NCBI GenBank assembly: GCA_018267575.1 | Contig: JAFDYF010000114.1 | Span: 1-59,520 of the forward strand | Source of the DNA: Bacteroidota bacterium | GTDB taxonomy: Bacteria; Bacteroidota; Bacteroidia; Chitinophagales; Chitinophagaceae | Length of the DNA stretch: 59,520 bases | Reading direction: 5' to 3' | The notes under the pieces: model-generated | Database searches by the model: none | The model's input: only the letters and a program-made list of their open reading frames with translations | Told to the model about the DNA's origin: nothing | Shown: one piece after another, positions 17,561 to 26,449 of the stretch | Position numbering within the stretch: position 1 is the stretch's first letter | Layout: each line of letters begins with the position of its first letter | Program-made: the position numbers and the translations under genes

Positions 17561-17586
17561 AGCAACCAGATGGATATCTGGTTGCT
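17561..17586 (-). terminator. Terminator of the lectin gene
   Basis: AGCAACCAGAT/ATCTGGTTGCT (11 bp, loop GGAT) is followed on the minus strand by TTTTTATTTC. It lies 33 bp after the stop codon at 17619. Confidence 0.85.
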
Positions 17587-17618
17587 TACTGTTTGAATCA
17601 ATATTATCAAGGCACCTT

Positions 17619-19256
17619 TTATAACTTGATAAACTTCATTGTATGTGACATATTGTTTTGCGAAATCTGTACAAAATACTCACCAGCAGGAAGGTTGTTA
17701 CAAGAAATATCTACTGCACTAGAGCCTTCTGCAAATCTTGACTGCGCCATCATTCTTCCAGAAATATTATAAACAATGGCTGTACCGGTTGATTTTCCAA
17801 GACCAACCAGCTTAAGTGCATTGACTACCGGATTGCCTAAAATTTTAGGGCTAGCCGCCTCTGTTGAAAAATCAACCATCGCAACTTGTGTATATGTGCT
17901 AACCGCATCCAAATTGTTTAGGGCAAGTTTATAATAGCTCAGCCCGGGCAGTGGGGATGCATCCTGGAATGAAGCTGCCCCAAGCAAACTTTCTTGACCA
18001 TTCACTTCAATACTGCCAATAGTTTCAAAATGTACACCGTCGGCAGAGCGCAATATGTCGATATTTTTACCACCCAATACCGATTCAATGTTCCAGTTTA
18101 AAACAACTTCTGAACCTTGTATGCCAGCCGTGAAATTGCTAACGAGTATTGGTAAGGTGCTGATTACATTAAATGTTTTGCTAGCACTAAGTCCACCATA
18201 ACCAGCTACACTCTGTACAGTTACACTTCCAGTAGCAGTACTACTAAGGTTCGCAACCAATTGACCACTACTATTGGTAGTCCCAGACAGAGTAGACAAA
18301 GTACCGTTACCTGATGTAATGCTCAAAGTAACAGGTTGGTTGGCCAATGCCGCTCCGCCAGCGTCTGTTAAAGTAATGGTTACAGGCTGCTTGGAGCCAT
18401 TTGCATTCAGTGTTGTTGTTGAAGTACTCATTGCAATCCCCATTGCATCCTGTGCATAAGTGGTCGCACTGGGATTGATTGGTTGATATTGGTTGATTGC
18501 ATAAAATGAGGTAATAGAATGCCTTTCCATGGCGCCCCCAGTTGCTGCCCCAAAACCCATATAAACGGATGGATTGGTGAAAATGGAAGAAAGATTATAA
18601 TTGGTGGTAGATAGCGTTGCATTGGTTGGCCTAGTACTTGAATAGCTGATTCTTACTTCCAACAAATGGTTGCTACCATTATAATCAATCCACACATATT
18701 TCAGGTTAGCATCTGCCAAATCAAGCGTAGAAGTTCTGATGCTTTTTACCAAACCACCGTTTGTGCTATGATTTACGGATCCGTTCAGGTCAAGGGCAAT
18801 ATGATTATTGTCTGGATCGTAACCATTTTGATAGGTATCAAATTCAATTGCCATATTAGCACCTGTAAAACCGCCATATCCTAGCCCTTCACCAGTAGAT
18901 GCGGTAGCAGAAGCCGACTGTTGCTGAAGGATAAAAGTAATCCCATCGGCTCTAGAAATATTCTGATCGATCTGGAACGTAAAGAATGTGCTAAAAGAAG
19001 CATTGTTCGAAAGGGATACCTTTTGTTTCCAAAAGGCAGTCCCAATTTGTGTACCTGTGCTTGGTGTTAAAATGATAGCCGTTGAACTATTGATATTACC
19101 AAAACTGGCATTGCCATTGGTCGTCCAACCTGCTTGCTGTGTAGTAAAGTTTGGTTGGAAAATATTAAGACCCACTGTTTGTGCCATTGTTTTGGATGAT
19201 ACAAAAATCATGGTGATCAATAAGCTGAGGTAGAATTTAGATTTCATAGTTTTCAT
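17619..19256 (-). CDS. T9SS-exported L-type lectin-domain protein
   Basis: A 545-residue secreted protein. A signal peptide (to about residue 26, ...KTMAQ) precedes a bacterial L-type lectin domain (about 30-250; ADGITFILQQ, NMAIEFDTYQN, HIALDLNGS, LKYVWIDYNG), an Ig-like Big_1-type domain (about 270-360; ANGSKQPVTITLTDAGG), a fibronectin-like region (VVLNWNIESVLGG) and a C-terminal T9SS type A sorting domain (ILGNPVVNALKL...NNLPAGEYFVQI...MKFIKL). It is predicted to bind glycans on the cell surface. The start codon is ATG 19256; an in-frame TTG lies at 19265 and ATG 19247 is also possible. Confidence 0.88.
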   Translation of the reverse strand: MKTMKSKFYLSLLITMIFVSSKTMAQTVGLNIFQPNFTTQQAGWTTNGNASFGNINSSTAIILTPSTGTQIGTAFWKQKVSLSNNASFSTFFTFQIDQNISRADGITFILQQQSASATASTGEGLGYGGFTGANMAIEFDTYQNGYDPDNNHIALDLNGSVNHSTNGGLVKSIRTSTLDLADANLKYVWIDYNGSNHLLEVRISYSSTRPTNATLSTTNYNLSSIFTNPSVYMGFGAATGGAMERHSITSFYAINQYQPINPSATTYAQDAMGIAMSTSTTTLNANGSKQPVTITLTDAGGAALANQPVTLSITSGNGTLSTLSGTTNSSGQLVANLSSTATGSVTVQSVAGYGGLSASKTFNVISTLPILVSNFTAGIQGSEVVLNWNIESVLGGKNIDILRSADGVHFETIGSIEVNGQESLLGAASFQDASPLPGLSYYKLALNNLDAVSTYTQVAMVDFSTEAASPKILGNPVVNALKLVGLGKSTGTAIVYNISGRMMAQSRFAEGSSAVDISCNNLPAGEYFVQISQNNMSHTMKFIKL

Positions 19257-19389
19257 TTTAGTCAACTATGTTATCCAATGACAATGCCAATTATTTAATC
19301 ATTGATTTTCAATGTTATGAAAATGGCGAATTGAAAATATTTCTATTCAGTAGAATTTTTTTCTATATAATAGAAAATGGAATTAAAAA

Positions 19390-19427
19390 GCCTGATCAAA
19401 TGGGATCAAGTTCCCATTTGACCAGGC
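19390..19427 (-). terminator. Terminator of the TIM-barrel gene
   Basis: A 16-bp stem with one mismatch (GCCTGATCAAATGGGA, 19390-19405, with 19412-19427) is followed on the minus strand by TTTTTAATT. Confidence 0.85.
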
Positions 19428-19462
19428 CCTGCGTTATTAGGAATGAAATACAATAAAATCGA

Positions 19463-20380
19463 TTAATAACCCCAGCTTTTCATGGTATCAAAATCCTGTT
19501 TGATGGATTCCAACGGGGTAATCTCCTGATAGGATTCCTGCTCCACAATGAATTGGGTAGTCCCGCCACGCTTGCTAGCCGTATCTACAATTTTTTCAAC
19601 ACCCAACACACCTTTGCCCAAAACTGTACTCTCGTATCCATCCTCCATTTCGCCTGATTTGGCTGTTTTTATTTCATCCTTCACATGCATTAGTTCAAAC
19701 CTTCCGGGATATTGCTTGTTCAATTCCATTGCTCTGCCTCCTGCCCCATACATATTCCCAATATCCAATTGCTGCGCCACCAAACGAGGGTCTGTATGTT
19801 GCAAAATGATATCGTAAATACGCTTATTGTTGATTTTGTTACTGAACTCAAAATTATGGTTGTGATAGCCAAACTTCATCCCTGATTTTTTGCAAAGCTC
19901 ACCGCTCCTATTGAATACATCGAGCCATCGGAGCAAGCCATCATAATCCTTGCGCAGGTTTTCGTCGAGCCAGGGGCTAATCACATAATGCTGACCAACC
20001 GTGGCGGCATCATCTACCGTATATTTCCATTTATCGGTAAAATCTTTTTTCGCCTCATCCCAATGGGTTGCATTCATCACCGTATGTCCACTGGGCATTT
20101 TCAACCCCAAATCATCAAGCAATTTTTTGAATTCATTGGCAGTATAACCATAAAATTTTCGGTCAATATAATTGGCATGCTCCACATTTTTATATCCAAT
20201 AGCCGCAACCTGTTTCAAAGTGCCAGATGGGTCCTTTTTCATATCATCACGAACGGAATACAACTGTACCCCCAATATTCGCTCAGGCTTTTTGCCTGCA
20301 AAAATCCTGTTTGACAACAGTGTGCTTCCTGCTACTGCAAGGGTGCCTGTTTTGATAAATGCTCTTCTTGAACTGCTCAT
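19463..20380 (-). CDS. Tat-exported sugar phosphate isomerase/epimerase-like TIM-barrel protein
   Basis: A 305-residue protein with a twin-arginine signal (SSRRAFIKTGTLAVAGSTLL) followed by a xylose-isomerase-like TIM barrel (about 33-300). Family features are the start ILGVQLYSVRDD, the KFGYHNHNFEF strand, DIGNM (metal ligand region), MHVKDE and FIVEQE near the end, which suggest a divalent metal site. Such exported barrels are frequent in Bacteroidota and usually annotated only as 'sugar phosphate isomerase/epimerase'; their substrates are mostly unknown. A single gene with its own terminator. Confidence 0.88.
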   Translation of the reverse strand: MSSSRRAFIKTGTLAVAGSTLLSNRIFAGKKPERILGVQLYSVRDDMKKDPSGTLKQVAAIGYKNVEHANYIDRKFYGYTANEFKKLLDDLGLKMPSGHTVMNATHWDEAKKDFTDKWKYTVDDAATVGQHYVISPWLDENLRKDYDGLLRWLDVFNRSGELCKKSGMKFGYHNHNFEFSNKINNKRIYDIILQHTDPRLVAQQLDIGNMYGAGGRAMELNKQYPGRFELMHVKDEIKTAKSGEMEDGYESTVLGKGVLGVEKIVDTASKRGGTTQFIVEQESYQEITPLESIKQDFDTMKSWGY

Positions 20381-20511
20381 GCTGTTTTTTGAATTGATAA
20401 ATAAATAGGTTTACAATAGATGAATTTATGCAATTGATTTGTAAAAAAGAAAAACCATTCATGACCTATAGACTTAGCAAATTTATCATCAAAAAAAACA
20501 CCCATAAAGAT

Positions 20512-20640
20512 TATCTTTGTTGCCCTTGTGCCGGATTGTTCAAAAATCAACCTGATTATGTAATTTCCGGTGCAAATGGGAGTAGTTTATTACCTTAGCC
20601 GACTGAAAAATCCAGACTATTTCTGTCTGGGGTTTTTTAT
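20512..20640 (+). ncRNA. Candidate leader RNA/attenuator upstream of accD
   Basis: TATCTTTG (20512-20519) is a perfect -7 box; transcription would start about 20524-20527. TTGTGCCGG (20526-20534) pairs with CCGGTGCAA (20567-20575), extended by CCC (20523-20525) with GGG (20578-20580). A terminator follows: CCAGAC/GTCTGG (20612-20617 with 20625-20630) and T6 at 20633-20638. GGGAGTAGT (20578-20586) can alternatively pair with ACTATTTCT (20616-20624), which would break the terminator and the outer stem. accD starts 32 bp after the T-run. No + strand gene lies upstream, so this terminator must belong to a short RNA or an attenuator. The rest of 20381-20511 holds nothing else I can name. Confidence 0.5.
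20612..20638 (+). terminator. Rho-independent terminator before accD
   Basis: A 6-bp stem CCAGAC/GTCTGG with a 7-base loop is followed by GG and six T. It reads toward accD, so full accD expression needs read-through or a start site between 20640 and 20672. Confidence 0.7.
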
Positions 20641-20671
20641 TGTATGAGCCTCTAAAATAAAACTATTGCAA

Positions 20672-21583
20672 ATGAAACAGGAAGATGATTTTGAAGCAAA
20701 CCTGGCAGGTGAGGACGGAAAGAGCGAAGAAGCGAAAACAAGTTGGTTCAAGCGCATCAAAAAAGGGATTCTAACAAGCACGGCCGAAAAGAAGGAAGCA
20801 CCAGAAGGTTTGTGGACAAAATGCCCAAGCTGCAACTATATATGCACGGTAACCGAACTGCGGGAAAACTTATTTGTGTGCCCCAAATGTAACCACCACC
20901 ACCGCATTGGAAGTACAGAATATTTCGAGATCCTTTATGACGACAATAACTACGAAGTTTTTTTTGAGAATATCCGTTCCAAAGATTTCCTGCATTTTAC
21001 CGATTTGAAATCTTACGAAAAAAGGTTGGAAGAGACTTGGGAAAAAACCGATATCACGGATTCTATCCGGATTGCGGCAGGCAACGTGAAAGGACACCCT
21101 TTGGTAGTGGGTTGTATGGATTTTGAATTTATCGGCGGTTCACTCGGGAGTGTGATGGGTGAACGTATCTCAAGGGCCGTGGACTATTGTCTGGAGCACC
21201 GTGCGCCCTTGCTCATCATCTGTAAATCAGGTGGGGCCAGAATGATGGAAAGTGCTTTTTCTTTGATGCAGCTTGCCAAAGTTTCCGGCAAACTATCACA
21301 ATTGACGGACGCTAAAATACCATATATCTCTTTGCTGACTGACCCTTCCTTTGGTGGCATCTCTGCTTCTTTTGGTATGCTTGGCGACCTGAACATTGCG
21401 GAGCCCGGTGCGCTGATTGGTTTTGCAGGTCCCCGTGTGATCAAAGAAACCATTAAAAAAGATTTACCCGAAGGATTTCAACGCAGCGAATTCTTATTGG
21501 AGCACGGTTTTCTTGATTTTATCGTGAACCGGAAAGAGCTGAAAGAAAAAATCGCAACGGTTATCACCCTTTTCAATAATTAA
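20672..21583 (+). CDS. accD: Acetyl-CoA carboxylase carboxyltransferase subunit beta
   Basis: AccD is the beta half of the carboxyltransferase that moves CO2 from carboxybiotin to acetyl-CoA, giving malonyl-CoA for fatty acid synthesis. The 303-residue protein has the N-terminal four-Cys zinc finger (CPSC...CPKC), then the crotonase-like carboxyltransferase fold with GGSLGSVMGERISRA, CKSGGARMMESAFSLMQ and TDPSFGGISASFGMLGD. An acidic and Lys-rich 45-residue N-terminal extension precedes the zinc finger. The start is ATG 20672; an in-frame TTG lies two codons upstream. The preceding leader may regulate it; smpB follows after 68 bp. Confidence 0.97.
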   Translation: MKQEDDFEANLAGEDGKSEEAKTSWFKRIKKGILTSTAEKKEAPEGLWTKCPSCNYICTVTELRENLFVCPKCNHHHRIGSTEYFEILYDDNNYEVFFENIRSKDFLHFTDLKSYEKRLEETWEKTDITDSIRIAAGNVKGHPLVVGCMDFEFIGGSLGSVMGERISRAVDYCLEHRAPLLIICKSGGARMMESAFSLMQLAKVSGKLSQLTDAKIPYISLLTDPSFGGISASFGMLGDLNIAEPGALIGFAGPRVIKETIKKDLPEGFQRSEFLLEHGFLDFIVNRKELKEKIATVITLFNN

Positions 21584-21621
21584 ATAATCACCGCTTTACT
21601 GTAAAATAATTTCTCTGAAAT

Positions 21622-21629
21622 TATTTTTG
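21622..21629 (+). promoter_or_regulatory. -7 box upstream of smpB
   Basis: TATTTTTG matches TAnnTTTG; no clear -33 element. Transcription near 21636 excludes the in-frame ATG at 21637 as a practical start and favours ATG 21652. Confidence 0.5.
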
Positions 21630-21651
21630 CACTTGAATGCATATCTGTTTT

Positions 21652-22092
21652 ATGGCCGAAATCAAAAACCGCTCCGCTTATCACGATTATTTCATCGAGG
21701 ACAAATACGATGCGGGGATGGTATTGGCCGGCACCGAAGTAAAATCGATCCGCGAAGGTAAAGTGAGCTTTGTGGACAGCTTTTGCATCTTTCAAAATGG
21801 GGAACTATGGGTCAAGAACCTTCATATTGCCGAATACCGCTTTGGCACTACCAATAACCATATCGCCGTTCATGACCGCAAACTGCTCCTGAACAAGAGG
21901 GAACTGCGCAAATTAGAAAACAAGATGAAAGAAAAAGGCTATACCATTGTGCCACTACGAATCTTCTTTAACGAGAACGGATATGCGAAACTGGAAATCG
22001 GTCTCGGCAAAGGGAAAAAAGCCTACGATAAACGAGAGACCATGAAAAATCGAGATATAGAAAAAGAAATCAAACGCTACCTGAAAAAATAA
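21652..22092 (+). CDS. smpB: SsrA-binding protein
   Basis: SmpB binds tmRNA and brings it to stalled ribosomes for trans-translation. The 146-residue protein matches the family throughout: AYHDYFIEDKYDAGMVLAGTEVKSIREG at the start, FVDSFCIFQNGELWVKNLHI, and the basic C-terminal tail GLGKGKKAYDKRETMKNRDIEKEIKR that enters the decoding centre. The ATG at 21652 is preferred because of the promoter at 21622-21629. The tmRNA gene itself was not seen here. Confidence 0.97.
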   Translation: MAEIKNRSAYHDYFIEDKYDAGMVLAGTEVKSIREGKVSFVDSFCIFQNGELWVKNLHIAEYRFGTTNNHIAVHDRKLLLNKRELRKLENKMKEKGYTIVPLRIFFNENGYAKLEIGLGKGKKAYDKRETMKNRDIEKEIKRYLKK

Positions 22093-22211
22093 ATGGTTTC
22101 ACAATAAAGCCTATCTTTTTTATCATGGGTGGTTCTAACAACTATCCAGCATCGACTCTTTTTTTTATTAATTCTCCGTACATTCGATTATATAAGACCA
22201 AACTATCGATT

Positions 22212-22979
22212 ATGGCCTCGTTCTCAGAACGATTGAAAAACATAAAACTCATCAGAAAATTGGTTTACTTGCTGGTAGGGAGTTTCTCCTATCCAGGCTT
22301 GGTTTGGTTCAATAAACTAAAAATAAGCGGCACCGAAAATATTGAAAAGCTCCCCCAGAACAAGGTATTGTTCGTGAGCAACCACCAAACCTATTTTGCC
22401 GATGTGATTACATTTCTGCACATATTCAGTGCCGTGAAATGGAGAAAGAAAAACAGGTTGGGCATTCCCTATTATTTATTGAACCCTTTCAGCAATGTAT
22501 ATTATGTAGCGGCGGAAGAAACCATGAAGGGCTCATTGATCAGCCGTTTATTTACCCTCGCTGGCGCATTAACCGTAAAACGCACTTGGGTAAAAGGCAG
22601 TACTGAAATGCGCAGGGGGTTGGATCCTTCCGATACCAGAAAAATCACGAATGCGCTGGAAGACAGTTGGGTCATCACGTTTCCGCAGGGCACCACCAAA
22701 CCCTTTGCGCCGGGAAGAAAAGGAACCGCCCTGATCATCAAACAAACCAGACCCATCGTCATTCCCGTTGTCATCAATGGGTTTTGGAGGGCTTTCAATA
22801 AAAAAGGGTTAAAGCTTAAAAAAATAGGCACCCAGTTGACGGTGAATTTTAAAAAGCCACTCAATATTGATTATGATGCCCCTGTAGAAACCATCCTAGC
22901 CCAGATTATGGATGCCATCGAACAAAGTAAGGATTTCATGATGAAGGGAGCACAGCATTGGGGAAAAGTAGAGGCATAA
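22212..22979 (+). CDS. 1-acyl-sn-glycerol-3-phosphate acyltransferase family protein
   Basis: A 255-residue PlsC-like acyltransferase of phospholipid synthesis, acting at the inner membrane. The catalytic NHQTYFAD (H-x4-D) lies at about residues 61-68 and the FPQGTTKPF acyl-acceptor motif at about 157-165. A hydrophobic segment near residues 13-30 (IRKLVYLLVGSFSYPGLVWF) may anchor it. The frame runs back to ATG 22125, but the 29 extra residues look non-family; ATG 22212 (MASFSERLKNIK) is preferred. It follows smpB by about 120 bp on the same strand. The exact acceptor (lysophosphatidate or another lysolipid) cannot be told. Confidence 0.9.
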   Translation: MASFSERLKNIKLIRKLVYLLVGSFSYPGLVWFNKLKISGTENIEKLPQNKVLFVSNHQTYFADVITFLHIFSAVKWRKKNRLGIPYYLLNPFSNVYYVAAEETMKGSLISRLFTLAGALTVKRTWVKGSTEMRRGLDPSDTRKITNALEDSWVITFPQGTTKPFAPGRKGTALIIKQTRPIVIPVVINGFWRAFNKKGLKLKKIGTQLTVNFKKPLNIDYDAPVETILAQIMDAIEQSKDFMMKGAQHWGKVEA

Positions 22980-23004
22980 CAAAAGGGAAGATAGAAAGCA
23001 TAGC

Positions 23005-23520
23005 TTAATCTTTCACAAACAAAGCTCTTAATTCTTCTGCATCTTCTGGTTTTAATTTGCCACCAAGTATCAATCGCAATTGTCTTCTGCGCAGAGCGCC
23101 ATCAAACAATCTTTTTTCTTCCTCCGTTTCCACAAGCACTGGTGGTACCAGTCTTGGCTTTTTGTTGGGGTCCAAGGCCACAAACGTATAGTAGGCCTCG
23201 TTGCTCTTATATTTATATTGCTGCAGATGGTCTTCGCCCCAAACCCGGATATAGATTTCCATGGAAGTATTGAAAGCACGGCTCACTTGGGCTTCAATAT
23301 GCACCACATTGCCCAAGCGGATTGGGTTCTCAAATGAAATATTGTCGACCGATGCGGTCACCACAGGCGCATTACAATGTTTGCCCGCAGATAGTGCTGC
23401 CGCAATATCCATCCAGTACATCAGTCGGCCTCCCATTAGGTTTCCATGAACATTGGTATCGTTGGGCAATACGATTTCGGTCATGATAATATGGGAATCC
23501 ATTGCCTTCTTTGGGGTCAT
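23005..23520 (-). CDS. Acyl-CoA thioesterase (hotdog fold)
   Basis: A 171-residue hotdog-fold thioesterase of the BACH/YciA type, hydrolysing acyl-CoA to free acid and CoA. Family features are TEIVLPNDTNVHGNLMGGRLMYWMDIAAALSAG (with the catalytic Asn/His-Gly region), ASVDNISFENPIRLGNVV and the C-terminal RRRQLRLILGGKL tail. There is no signal peptide, so it is cytoplasmic. Start ATG 23520; a TTG in frame at 23541 lies inside the promoter box. Convergent with the acyltransferase gene, and likely involved in lipid turnover. Confidence 0.92.
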   Translation of the reverse strand: MTPKKAMDSHIIMTEIVLPNDTNVHGNLMGGRLMYWMDIAAALSAGKHCNAPVVTASVDNISFENPIRLGNVVHIEAQVSRAFNTSMEIYIRVWGEDHLQQYKYKSNEAYYTFVALDPNKKPRLVPPVLVETEEEKRLFDGALRRRQLRLILGGKLKPEDAEELRALFVKD

Positions 23521-23538
23521 GGCTATTAAAATTTGGTG

Positions 23539-23546
23539 CAAATATA
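23539..23546 (-). promoter_or_regulatory. -7 box upstream of the thioesterase
   Basis: On the minus strand TATATTTG matches TAnnTTTG; the start would be about 23532, 12 bases before the ATG at 23520. No clear -33 element. Confidence 0.5.
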
Positions 23547-23685
23547 ATAGCTGTGCAGTTGATAATTTGTTTTAATGTTATCAAGTTGTAGCATGTAAAA
23601 GGCGATGCCATATAAAATTGTTTTTTATATCTCACCTTAACAAACAATATGGGAGCGGCTTGCATTCTTTTTACTAATTTTCGGC

Positions 23686-24636
23686 ATGGTTTCCACAAAA
23701 TCATTGGCACACACCTCCTTTTTTAAAACGGCCTTCTTATTATTATTGGCCAGTACCATATTTCAAAATGCCAGCTTGGCCCAAAAAGATTTTTTTCAAC
23801 CCTCCCCTACTTACAACGCCGGCCGTATACGTGGCACCGTGATCGGCGAAGCCATTGCCGGTACCGTGATTACTTTTGGACTGAATTATTTATGGTACAA
23901 AAAATTTCCGCACAGCCGGTTCCATCTTTTCAATGACAATGACGAATGGTTGAATATGGACAAGATGGGCCATGCCACCACGGCCTATAATATTGCCGCC
24001 ATCCAAAATGATATTTTCAGGTGGGGCGGTGTGAAACCCGGCACTTCCGCCGCTATTGGCACATTAACCGCCCTGAGCTTTATGACGATGATTGAAATAT
24101 TGGACGGCCGCTCCGAGAAATGGGGTTTTTCAAAAGGCGATATGCTGGCCAATATTGCTGGTTGCCTGCTGTTCGAAGGTCAACAATTGATGTGGGGGGA
24201 ACAGCGTATCAGTCTTAAATATTCTTATCACAAAACTTTGTTTGCCAAATATTATCCACAGGAGTTGGGCAGTAATTGGCGGGAGCGTATGTTGAAGGAT
24301 TATAATGGCCAAACCTATTGGCTCTCTTTCAATATCGGTTCTTTTATGTCATCCAGAAATGATTTCCCCAAATGGTTGAACGCCTCTTTTGGCTATGGAG
24401 CGGATGGAATGATCGGGGCCCGGAGCAACCCAAAGGAAATAAATGGTAACCCGATCCCTGATTTTAAGAGATACCGTCAGTTTTATTTTTCTTTCGATAC
24501 CGATCTATACCGGATTGACAAGGTTTCGGATTTTTCCAATATGCTGCTAAAAGCCAACCGCACTTTTAAAATGCCCGCACCCACTTTGGAATGGAACAAA
24601 GTACAGGGAACCCAATGGCATTGGTTCTATCATTAA
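23686..24636 (+). CDS. DUF2279 domain-containing exported protein
   Basis: A 316-residue protein with a signal peptide (about 1-32, ...ASLAQKD) and a DUF2279 (YfiM-like) domain. Notable segments are LWYKKFPHSRFHLFNDNDEWLNMDKMGHATTAYNI, GTLTALSFMTMIEILDGRSEKWGFSKGDMLANIAG, and a later beta-rich part ending HWFYH. The hydrophobic stretches around residues 50-65 and 120-135 could be membrane helices or barrel strands, so localisation to the envelope is likely. The molecular function is unknown. Bases 24637-24991 after it hold no convincing gene; a weak open frame (24656-24919) was rejected. Confidence 0.8.
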   Translation: MVSTKSLAHTSFFKTAFLLLLASTIFQNASLAQKDFFQPSPTYNAGRIRGTVIGEAIAGTVITFGLNYLWYKKFPHSRFHLFNDNDEWLNMDKMGHATTAYNIAAIQNDIFRWGGVKPGTSAAIGTLTALSFMTMIEILDGRSEKWGFSKGDMLANIAGCLLFEGQQLMWGEQRISLKYSYHKTLFAKYYPQELGSNWRERMLKDYNGQTYWLSFNIGSFMSSRNDFPKWLNASFGYGADGMIGARSNPKEINGNPIPDFKRYRQFYFSFDTDLYRIDKVSDFSNMLLKANRTFKMPAPTLEWNKVQGTQWHWFYH

Positions 24637-24991
24637 CCGTCATAAAAAAGGGAATTTGAGTAGGAGTAGAAATAAAAAAGGGACCAGGATAGAAATCCAG
24701 CCCCGGTTTAAAATCCAATATCCTATGAAAAACCGAATCATAAACGCAAAAGCCTGCATCATATTTTACAGAAGCCTGACTTTTTATTTCTACAAATGTT
24801 TCTGGGTATCAAAAAATCCGGTTCTATTGCTTGTTGATGCTTGTTTTAAAGTTTCCAAGAATATACATCACCGCATTTTTGGGGAAAGCCAAAAAAGTGA
24901 TTCATTACTGATCGGCTGAAAATAAATAATAAGAAAGCCTCCTTTGAAATTAAAAAAGAGGTAGTTGCAGGGACTGAAGTGAAAATAAAGG

Positions 24992-25069
24992 TGGTGGGCT
25001 GTACTGGGCTCGAACCAGTGACCTCTGCTCTGTCAAAGCAGCGCTCTGAACCAACTGAGCTAACAGCCC
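24992..25069 (-). tRNA. tRNA-Val (anticodon GAC)
   Basis: Read on the minus strand the gene starts GGGCTGTTAGCTCAG, has the anticodon arm CTGCT-TTGACAG-AGCAG (anticodon GAC), the T arm with GGTTCGAGCCC, and ends ACAGCCC-A-CCA with CCA encoded. The acceptor stem GGGCTGT/ACAGCCC is perfect. Confidence 0.97.
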
Positions 25070-25077
25070 TAATTGCG

Positions 25078-25107
25078 CGAATGTACGATTTTGATGGTTT
25101 GGACCAA
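25078..25107 (-). promoter_or_regulatory. Promoter of tRNA-Val
   Basis: On the minus strand TTG (25107-25105), a 19-bp spacer and TACATTCG (25085-25078), one base off TAnnTTTG. The start would be within a few bases of the tRNA 5' end. Confidence 0.55.
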
Positions 25108-25197
25108 GTCCATTTAAAAACTTATGGTAGTTACCAAATGAATTCAGCCAACAAGTAAGAAATCAACAAGTGCTATACTCGAACCTAAAGTCACACT

Positions 25198-26430
25198 TTA
25201 TATCCCCCTCCGTTTCCTTTCCTTTTTTATTAACCCCAATTCCCGCCCGGTTTGTCCCGACATGGAACTGTTTTCTTCCGCACGGCGCATCAGGTAGGGA
25301 ATTACATCTTTGATAGGGCCAAAAGGCAGGTATTTGCTTACGCTGCATCCCGCCTTTGCCAAATTGAACGTGATATTATCGCTCATCCCAAACAATTGGG
25401 AAAAATGCACATGCGGATGATCCTGCGGCAAGCCTTTTTTCAACAATAACTCAGTTGTGTACAAATTGCTATAATCGTTATGGGAGGCTACCATCACGGC
25501 AATCCGGTCGATATGATTGATGCATAGTTCAATGGCAGCATTGTAATCCCGATCTGTATCTTTTTTAGTGGGCTGTATCGGTGATGGGTATCCCAAATCA
25601 GCAGCCCTTTTCCGTTCCTTTTCCATATAAGCGCCACGCACCAACTTAGCGCCCAAAATAAAGTTCCGCTGTTGGGCCGCTTCCAAAGAGTCCTTCAAAA
25701 AAGCAAGACGATCGTGGCGGTAAAGCTGCAAGGTATTATAGACAATTGCCTTTTGCTTATTGAACTGCTCCATCATTAATATGGTGATTACATCCACCGG
25801 ATCCTGAATCCAAGTTTCTTCTGCATCGATCAACACACCTATATTTTTTTCTGTTGCCATTCTACAAATTTTTCCCATCCTTTCTTGCACCCTTTGCCAT
25901 TCTTCTTTTTCAGTGGCTGTTAATTCCTCTACTGCCCTGAAATATCTTTTCATAAGACTACCTGCATGCTGATCAACAGAATGGTCCAGCTTTTCCAGCA
26001 AGCCCATTCTTGCAAGTCCCGTCATTTTTATGCTCATGAAGGGTATATTAGGTTGCGTAGCTGCATACTCAATCACCCGGATAAACTCTTCGCAGGAATC
26101 ATCAAAACCTTTCTCCCCGTTATGCCCCCCCTCTACCCCATAATCCAAAATCACCTGCACATGGTATTGCCCCAATTTCTTTGCAACGGCAGCGGTTTCA
26201 TCCAAAGTTTCACCACCAACAAATTGTGTAAAAATGGTTTTCCGGATCATCCCATTCACGGGAAGCCCACTACGGATAGCCCAAGGGGTTAGTTTGGTAC
26301 CTAGTTTTACCAGCCAAGGATGACCCATGGAAGAAAAAAGAAAGTCGGCTTTTTTAAGTTCCTGATCCGATTTGTAAGCAAAAGCATTCTCCGTGTTGTC
26401 AAAAGAAATTGTGTCGTTTCTATTATCCAT
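25198..26430 (-). CDS. Proline dehydrogenase
   Basis: A 410-residue stand-alone FAD-dependent proline dehydrogenase that oxidises proline to pyrroline-5-carboxylate, passing electrons to the respiratory chain. The TIM barrel shows VILDYGVEGG, GVLIDAEETWIQDPVD, NTLQLYRHDRL, GAKLVRGAYMEKER (FAD/substrate Arg region), VASHNDYS and the C-terminal YLPFGPIKDVIPYLMRRAEEN signature that binds proline carboxylate. A membrane-associated but soluble protein without signal peptide. A P5C dehydrogenase is not in the window. The ATG at 26430 lies 20 bp after the -7 box. Confidence 0.95.
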   Translation of the reverse strand: MDNRNDTISFDNTENAFAYKSDQELKKADFLFSSMGHPWLVKLGTKLTPWAIRSGLPVNGMIRKTIFTQFVGGETLDETAAVAKKLGQYHVQVILDYGVEGGHNGEKGFDDSCEEFIRVIEYAATQPNIPFMSIKMTGLARMGLLEKLDHSVDQHAGSLMKRYFRAVEELTATEKEEWQRVQERMGKICRMATEKNIGVLIDAEETWIQDPVDVITILMMEQFNKQKAIVYNTLQLYRHDRLAFLKDSLEAAQQRNFILGAKLVRGAYMEKERKRAADLGYPSPIQPTKKDTDRDYNAAIELCINHIDRIAVMVASHNDYSNLYTTELLLKKGLPQDHPHVHFSQLFGMSDNITFNLAKAGCSVSKYLPFGPIKDVIPYLMRRAEENSSMSGQTGRELGLIKKERKRRGI

Positions 26431-26449
26431 ACCTTAATAATTAACGCAG

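Noticed and set aside
24656..24919. Open frame of 87 residues in the gap before tRNA-Val
   Set aside because: No start context, no recognisable family, low-complexity Lys/Phe composition and no terminator; looks like chance.
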